9,961 nucleotides of DNA from positions 1 through 9,961 of the forward strand of contig JAFABO010000193.1 in the NCBI GenBank assembly GCA_023426005.1. The letters are read 5' to 3'. Positions 6,121 through 9,961 of the stretch are shown one piece after another (positions within the stretch are counted from its first letter, which is position 1; each line of letters begins with the position of its first letter). This DNA is from Bacillota bacterium. Its GTDB lineage: Bacteria; Bacillota; Clostridia; Acetivibrionales; DSM-1351. A model generated the notes under the pieces. It worked only from the letters and a program-made list of their open reading frames with translations, was not told the origin of the DNA and did not search any database. Made by a program: the position numbers and the translations under genes.

Positions 6121-7401
6121 TTACCTTTTACATTCTGTTTGTACAGCCTTAGACCATGGCATCAGATCTTCCAGACTTTCCAAGTGATTTCGCCAGTCTG
6201 AATCAGGCATGTACAACAGCAGATATTCGAGATAAGTATATATTTCAAGCCCATTTGCTTTAGCGGTCTCGACGATACCATATACCGCTGCACTTGCAGA
6301 TGCTCCTTTGGGTGTATCCGAAAATAGCCAGTTTTTCCTGCCGATCGTAAACGGCCGGATACTGTTCTCTGCTGCATTGTTAGAAATAGAGCATCTTCCA
6401 TCCAGTAGATAATTCTCCATATATGGCTTTTGATTCTTGGCATAGGTTACTGCCTTGCCAAGAGCTGAACCTTTAAGGAATGTCAGGTTTTCAAGCCAGC
6501 ACCAGAAAGTCTTCAAGACCGGTATTTCCAGTTCAAGACGCTTGTAGTATCTTTTTTCAGGTGTAAGGTCAGCTAGCTCTTCTTCAATTTTAAATAGCTG
6601 GTTGCAATAATCTCTTCCGATTTCTGCACTAGTAAAAGGAGCATCATTAGCCTTTCTTTCCGGGATCGCTTCTACGAACTTACGCCTCAGGTGTGACCAG
6701 CATCCGCATCTGATAATCCCCTTCAGCTTATTGTATCCGGAGTACCCATCGGAATGCACGTAACCTTTGAAATCTTTTAGGAAGGTTGACGCATGGTCTC
6801 CATTTCTGGATGGTTGGTAATCGTAGAGAATAATCGGCGCTTTGCCATCATTGCCAGTCCGATAGAGCCACATATAAGACTTTGTCTGTGGCTTCTTCCC
6901 ATTCTCCTTAAGTACCTGTACAGGCGTCTCATCGCAATGGACAATATCCCGTTTGAGTAGTTCCTTACGGAGATAATCTATGATAGGGATGAAATAATCT
7001 TCGGAACAACGAATAATCCAATTGGCCATGGTAGCACGGGTAAGTGCCATCCCAAGGCGTTCCCAATCCTTTTCCTGGCGGTAGAGCGGAACACTGTTCA
7101 CATACTTTTGATACATTACATTTGCCACCGAGCTTGGAGATGCCAGAGAATGATTTATTAAGGAAGATGGAGTTAGTGCCTTTTGAATATAGGGATGATC
7201 TGAATGCTTGCATTTAGGACATTCATAAGCCATACTTACATAACGTACAATCTGGAGTTTGGCAGGAATGTACTCTAGTTCCTCACGGACAGTTTCCTTG
7301 CCAATGGGTTTCAAGGCTGTATCGCACTGAAGACAATATTGGTCTTCAGGTGCTGATTCACAGAGTATCACGCACTGGGAGATCTTTAATAATTTCTTCA
7401 C
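6121..7401 (-). CDS. IS66 transposase, zinc-finger and catalytic part (downstream fragment of tnpC)
   Basis: Counting from GTG at 7401, this 426-residue frame has CxxC pairs at C23/C26 and C61/C64 (zinc-finger-like IS66 domain). The catalytic core has the DDE residues D157 (HCDETPVQVL), D218 (HSDGYSGYNKL) and E345 (NNAAENSIRPFTIGRKNWLF). A C-terminal region ending near DLMPWS follows. All three acidic residues are kept, so only the frameshift, not loss of the active site, disables it. The GTG is an arbitrary frame start, with no Shine-Dalgarno site to suggest separate translation. Confidence 0.8.
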   Translation of the reverse strand: MKKLLKISQCVILCESAPEDQYCLQCDTALKPIGKETVREELEYIPAKLQIVRYVSMAYECPKCKHSDHPYIQKALTPSSLINHSLASPSSVANVMYQKYVNSVPLYRQEKDWERLGMALTRATMANWIIRCSEDYFIPIIDYLRKELLKRDIVHCDETPVQVLKENGKKPQTKSYMWLYRTGNDGKAPIILYDYQPSRNGDHASTFLKDFKGYVHSDGYSGYNKLKGIIRCGCWSHLRRKFVEAIPERKANDAPFTSAEIGRDYCNQLFKIEEELADLTPEKRYYKRLELEIPVLKTFWCWLENLTFLKGSALGKAVTYAKNQKPYMENYLLDGRCSISNNAAENSIRPFTIGRKNWLFSDTPKGASASAAVYGIVETAKANGLEIYTYLEYLLLYMPDSDWRNHLESLEDLMPWSKAVQTECKR

Positions 7402-7660
7402 GCTTAGTACGTGTATTCCTGCGGCTATAACCTTTCACATCTTGACTGACAGGCTCAGGGACAGAACCATCTGCTTCTAGTTCTGCCTCGTTGAAAAGGG
7501 AAATCTGTTCATCAATATCTTTCCGAGGAGTTTTCTCGCTGGAGGAACCAAACTTTTCTTTTCGTAGAAGAAGTACCATTTCGGTGAGATTATTTACCTG
7601 AGCCTGCAAATTTTTTATTGTATTTTCAAGGTGCTCTATATAAGCATCTTTAGAATCCAT
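7358..7660 (-). CDS. IS66 transposase N-terminal fragment (upstream fragment of tnpC)
   Basis: The 100-residue frame starts at ATG 7660 behind AAGGAAAT. It has a heptad-like leucine-rich coiled coil (YIEHLENTIKNLQAQVNNL), then the family stretch RKEKFGSSSEKT and a charged linker ending KREEIIKDLPV. It stops early at 7358 because of the frameshift. If translated alone it would be a short coiled-coil peptide that might still bind other TnpC chains (inference). Confidence 0.75.
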   Translation of the reverse strand: MDSKDAYIEHLENTIKNLQAQVNNLTEMVLLLRKEKFGSSSEKTPRKDIDEQISLFNEAELEADGSVPEPVSQDVKGYSRRNTRTKREEIIKDLPVRDTL

Positions 7661-7751
7661 GGTATATTTCCTTATCTGTTTTTGATAAGACTATTATACC
7701 ACGAAATATGCTGAAAATCCAGTAAATAAGCCAACTACAGACATTTTTTTG

Positions 7752-8108
7752 CTAGCAGAACGAACCGGGAATAGCAGACTTTATTGCCTTGGGTTGTTCC
7801 ACTTCAAGTCCTTCCATCAACCACTTAAATTCCTGCCAAGTAAGCTGTTTAGCCTCACTTACACGGCGGGGCCATTTAAAGTTTCCGTTTTCCAGTCTTT
7901 TATATAAGAGTACGAATCCATCACCTTCCCAGAAGAGTACCTTAAGCCTGTCACGACGTCTACCGCAGAAAAGATAGAGACTCTTTGAAAAGGGGTTCAA
8001 CTGAAACTGTTCCTGCACCATAGCAGCCAAGCCGTCGATAGATTTACGCATATCCGTATAACCGCAAGCTATATAGATATTTTCAGCAATTGTAATATCA
8101 CCTAGCAT
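7752..8108 (-). CDS. tnpB: IS66 accessory protein TnpB
   Basis: The 118-residue product shows the IS66 Orf2 pattern: CGYTDMRKSIDGLAAMV, then NPFSKSLYLFCGRRRDRLK, LFWEGDGFVLLYKRLENG and a WPR motif. It is needed with TnpA and TnpC for IS66 movement, but its biochemical role is not settled. It should not be confused with the RNA-guided TnpB of IS200/IS605. The start overlaps the end of tnpA by 7 bases, which points to translational coupling. Length and sequence look intact. A 91-base spacer separates it from tnpC. Confidence 0.93.
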   Translation of the reverse strand: MLGDITIAENIYIACGYTDMRKSIDGLAAMVQEQFQLNPFSKSLYLFCGRRRDRLKVLFWEGDGFVLLYKRLENGNFKWPRRVSEAKQLTWQEFKWLMEGLEVEQPKAIKSAIPGSFC

Positions 8109-8461
8109 ATGGTTTTCAGTGCCAGAACAACAGTTTCTATTGTTTTTTGACTGGTACCTTCCGGAACTTCAAGCGTGGCATAAGGAAGATGAATGATGAC
8201 AGATGCCAACGCTTCAGTTTGGCGAGGCTTTACTTCAACTTTAGCAAAATCAACAGATGTACTTTGTTTTGGAATAGAAGGCAGAATCGAATCGCACGCC
8301 TTTTTGCGTATCTTACGTAGCCAGTAATAGTATGCATGACGGCTAACTTGTTTTTTTTCACACCATTCATCCACCTTAAGACCGCTATTTTGGCAATCAG
8401 CAATTAATTTTTCCCATTGTTCCTGACGGAATTTAATTTTCATATAAGTAACTTCATCCAT
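8102..8461 (-). CDS. tnpA: IS66 accessory protein TnpA
   Basis: The 119-residue product has an N-terminal helix-turn-helix-like region (WEKLIADCQNSGLKVDEWC, then VSRHAYYYWLRKIRKK) typical of IS66 TnpA, and a C-terminal part with VIIHLPYATLEVPEGTS. It probably binds DNA, perhaps the element ends. ATG 8461 is preceded by TAAGGAG at a 10-base spacing; a second in-frame ATG lies six codons in. It is the first gene of the tnpA-tnpB-tnpC operon, about 100 bases inside the right end. Confidence 0.92.
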   Translation of the reverse strand: MDEVTYMKIKFRQEQWEKLIADCQNSGLKVDEWCEKKQVSRHAYYYWLRKIRKKACDSILPSIPKQSTSVDFAKVEVKPRQTEALASVIIHLPYATLEVPEGTSQKTIETVVLALKTIC

Positions 8462-8484
8462 GTTTGGGCAACTCCTTACTAAAG

Positions 8485-8501
8485 TTTTTCAAGTTGAAAA
8501 A
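8485..8501. repeat. Short palindrome in the tnpA leader
   Basis: TTTTTCAA and TTGAAAAA flank a single G, giving 8+8 complementary bases just upstream of the tnpA Shine-Dalgarno site. It could be a protein-binding site or simply AT-rich chance. Confidence 0.35.
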
Positions 8502-8558
8502 GTTGAAAATCTTTAAAACAATATTGTAGAAATTATCTCATGAATGTTCATAACGGAT

Positions 8559-8584
8559 AAGGCACTCTATTGTGGAGCGCTTAC
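8559..8584 (-). repeat. IS66 right terminal inverted repeat
   Basis: Read on the - strand it starts GTAAGCGCTCCA and ends GAGTGCCTT, matching the left end at 24 of 26 bases. The complementarity runs two bases further outward (TC) on both sides, into the flanks. Confidence 0.92.
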
Positions 8585-8668
8585 GACTTTAATTACAAAT
8601 AATATAATATTATACAGTAAAATATGAGTGCTTACAGGCAAATGAAAGATTATGGGAGTGATTTCTCA

Positions 8669-8839
8669 ATGGCATATATTCTAAGCAAGAAAAAAAGCGT
8701 TATCCGAAAGCCTGTTTCTTACCTATGTACAGGGCTAATCTTAATAGTTGCAGGATACATAACGTTATTTAGGCTCAATTGTAAATGCTTTAAAAACACT
8801 TTTCAGAGGAGTAGTTACGATACTAAAAGAATTCATTAG
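8669..8839 (+). CDS. Possible small membrane peptide or degraded gene start
   Basis: ATG at 8669 has GGGAG ten bases upstream and begins MAYILSKKKSVIRKPV, followed by one hydrophobic segment (SYLCTGLILIVAGYITLF) and a short basic tail. An in-frame ATG at 8624 has no ribosome site. The basic N-terminus plus single membrane span would suit a small membrane protein or the first span of a transporter permease. A hydrophobic and then amphipathic reading continues in the +1 frame from 8763 to 8882, so the gene may be frameshifted. No family is recognised and it may not be a gene at all. Confidence 0.25.
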   Translation: MAYILSKKKSVIRKPVSYLCTGLILIVAGYITLFRLNCKCFKNTFQRSSYDTKRIH

Positions 8840-8871
8840 CCCTTTAACTGAGATTAACATTCCTTTGAATG

Positions 8872-8970
8872 TCATGAAATAGGATGCATGGTTAAAAACA
8901 ATCGCAAAAATCGCTTTATAATGAGGCAATACAATTTTCGTAATTGTTTTGGGTGCGTCCTATTTCATGA
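8872..8970. mobile_element. MITE-like 99-bp palindromic element
   Basis: The ends TCATGAAATAGGATGCA (8872-8888) and TGCGTCCTATTTCATGA (8954-8970) are complementary at 16 of 17 positions. Pairing resumes inside with AAAACAAT (8895-8902) against ATTGTTTT (8943-8950), then CG and AAAA against TTTTCG. The whole folds into one long hairpin with no coding capacity. TCATGA at each edge is itself a palindrome, so it could be part of the terminal repeat or a target duplication. No related transposase is in the window. Confidence 0.5.
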
Positions 8971-9050
8971 AGTTAGTACGGAAGTTACCAGTTGATATAA
9001 AAAATCGTACAGGTAAAGCAAAAATTAAATTAACTGGCACAACGTGTTAA

Positions 9051-9549
9051 CTTGAAGACTCTGATGTTATAAGGCCCTTGTTAAAACTTCCCAGCGATTA
9101 TTATTTATTTAACGATGTTAACTCTCTTTTTTGTGTCAGTATTAAGTTAAAGTTTTTAACTTGAAAAACTTAAGTAACGGGTTGTGAAACAAGGGGCAAG
9201 TTATTTACATGAAAATAAATGGCTTATAGCAGATTTGCCCGGGAGCCAAGAGTAGTGTAAAATAATATCATTATGAAAGCCTTCGGAGAAGAAAAAAAGT
9301 AAAATTCTGTGGATAATATTTGCCGGGCATGTCAAGTTTCCCACGAACGGATATTTTTAACAGTTATATAATCCGGAAGTGCAGCAAAATCTTAAAATGA
9401 ATAATATTGGGCTATTACACTCCCTGAAAGTAAAAAATCATTGCATTATATCGTAGAGGAGCAATTAGCAGTATATATTGGTTAGTAAGCTATACTTTGC
9501 CGTAATAATTTTTATTATTTCGTATTTAAGGCACTAGAAAGGAGTATGT
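9051..9549. other. Gene-poor AT-rich stretch
   Basis: Apart from the hairpin at 9150-9171, I see nothing here that can be supported. Short open stretches exist in several frames, each interrupted by stops, which would suit decayed coding DNA or a long upstream region of the gene at 9550. TATACT at 9491 is a possible -10 box for that gene but lacks a clear -35. Confidence 0.4.
9150..9171. repeat. Short inverted repeat
   Basis: AAGTTTTT (9150-9157) and AAAAACTT (9164-9171) are complementary around AACTTG. TTAACTTGAA also occurs near 9048. It could be a regulator site for the downstream gene or AT-rich chance. Confidence 0.35.
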
Positions 9550-9961
9550 ATGTCTAACTTATTATCTGCACTTTCCAAAAGGCCGTTTCATAAAAGAAGT
9601 AGATTACTCATTTGGTGGATATGTTCTTATTTGATTGTTTTGATTATTTCCATTATTTTTGGAACGCTTATTTACTTTCAGACCAGCAAGGTACTTCAAG
9701 AAGAGATAACAAATGCTAATTTATTAGTTTTAAAGCAGGTTTGCAGAGGAATAGATTCAAGATTTGAAGAACTGAAAAAAACTGTTTTTCAACTTGTGCT
9801 AGACAAGGATATTCAAGATCTTGGGATAATACAGGATCCAATGAATAATATACAAATCTACCGTATGGCAACAATTATAGATAAACTGCGTATTTATTCA
9901 ACTTCTAATGATTTTATTACAGAGATTGCAATTTATTATCCGAAATTGAACAAAGTCTTAA
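9550..9961 (+). CDS. Membrane-anchored sensor/regulator, N-terminal part (AraC-family or histidine kinase type; cut by window end)
   Basis: ATG 9550 follows AAAGGAG at a 5-base spacing. The 137 visible residues have a short basic cytoplasmic start, one membrane span at about residues 19-43 (LLIWWICSYLIVLIISII), and then an extracellular helix with LQEEITNANLLVLKQVCRGIDSRFEEL, the usual start of a Cache-type sensor domain. This layout is common in large clostridial and Paenibacillus AraC-family regulators, and in partner histidine kinases, that control sugar ABC transporters. The output domain lies beyond the window, so the class cannot be fixed. An ATG at 9546 is out of frame and stops at once. 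Confidence 0.65.
   Translation, partial: MSNLLSALSKRPFHKRSRLLIWWICSYLIVLIISIIFGTLIYFQTSKVLQEEITNANLLVLKQVCRGIDSRFEELKKTVFQLVLDKDIQDLGIIQDPMNNIQIYRMATIIDKLRIYSTSNDFITEIAIYYPKLNKVL

Larger units (their letters stand above)
6121..7660 (-). pseudogene. tnpC: IS66 transposase tnpC, disrupted by one frameshift
   Basis: Intact IS66 transposases are single proteins of about 500 residues. Here the span is 1540 bases, one more than a multiple of three, and it is read as two frames that overlap at 7358-7401. The first ends in IIKDLPVRDTL then stop; the second takes up with ILCESAPEDQYC, the start of the zinc-binding region that should follow directly. A one-base insertion or two-base deletion near 7365-7378 explains this. 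Both halves are otherwise well conserved, so the change is recent or a sequencing error. I see no slippery heptamer that would argue for programmed shifting. Confidence 0.85.
6054..8584 (-). mobile_element. IS66-family insertion sequence, complete ends, 2531 bp
   Basis: The element has the IS66 layout tnpA-tnpB-tnpC on one strand, and both ends begin with GTAAGCGCTC, in keeping with the GTAA ends of this family. The ends match at 24 of 26 positions. Size and gene order are normal for IS66. IS66 elements usually make an 8-bp target duplication, but the flanks here (GGTCCTTC on the left, GACTTTAA on the right) do not match. tnpC carries a frameshift, so this copy is probably not self-mobile but could move if a related intact copy supplies the transposase. 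It lies after the guaA terminator and breaks no recognisable gene. Confidence 0.93.

Noticed and set aside
8967..9050. 27-residue basic peptide frame
   Set aside because: No ribosome site; the ATG is part of the palindromic element edge. Kept only as part of the rejoined-frame idea.

Overview
The window looks like chromosome from a low-GC Firmicute, most likely a member of the Clostridia. The signs are strong purine-rich Shine-Dalgarno sites, TTG starts, AT-rich intergenic DNA, and a GuaA and nickel-pincer (Lar) gene set typical of anaerobic clostridia. This is an inference from style and gene content; no 16S or other marker is present to fix the genus.

Left part (1-3093, + strand): the 3' part of larB, then larC, then a TIGR01212/YhcC-type radical SAM gene whose start overlaps the end of larC. 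LarB and LarC act in making the nickel-pincer nucleotide, the cofactor of lactate racemase and related racemases/epimerases. LarB carboxylates the pyridinium ring of nicotinate adenine dinucleotide; LarC inserts nickel at the end. The sulfur-transfer protein LarE and a LarA-type apoenzyme are not in the window. LarC carries a 72-residue stretch with 30 histidines, built partly from tandem repeats.

Middle (3120-4250): a convergent gene on the - strand encodes a Phd/YefM antitoxin-like N-terminus fused to a Uma2-type PD-(D/E)XK nuclease-like domain. It has a good sigma-A-type promoter (TTGACA, 16 bp, TATAAT) with two tandem copies of an ATGTACGAT-containing repeat over the expected transcription start, which looks like an operator. 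A perfect 18-bp inverted repeat covers its 3' end. Divergent from it is guaA (4248-5783, GMP synthase), followed by an unusual GC- and purine-rich stretch open in all three forward frames, and then a convincing intrinsic terminator.

Right part (6054-8584): a complete IS66-family insertion sequence with matching 26-bp ends. It holds tnpA, tnpB and tnpC on the - strand. tnpC is broken by one frameshift, so this copy probably cannot make a full transposase. No 8-bp target duplication is visible.

The DNA after the IS (8585-9549) looks decayed: a small membrane-peptide reading frame, a 99-bp MITE-like palindromic element bounded by TCATGA, and about 500 bases with no gene I can support. The window ends in the start of a membrane-anchored sensor/regulator of the type often seen as AraC-family or histidine-kinase proteins next to sugar transporters.
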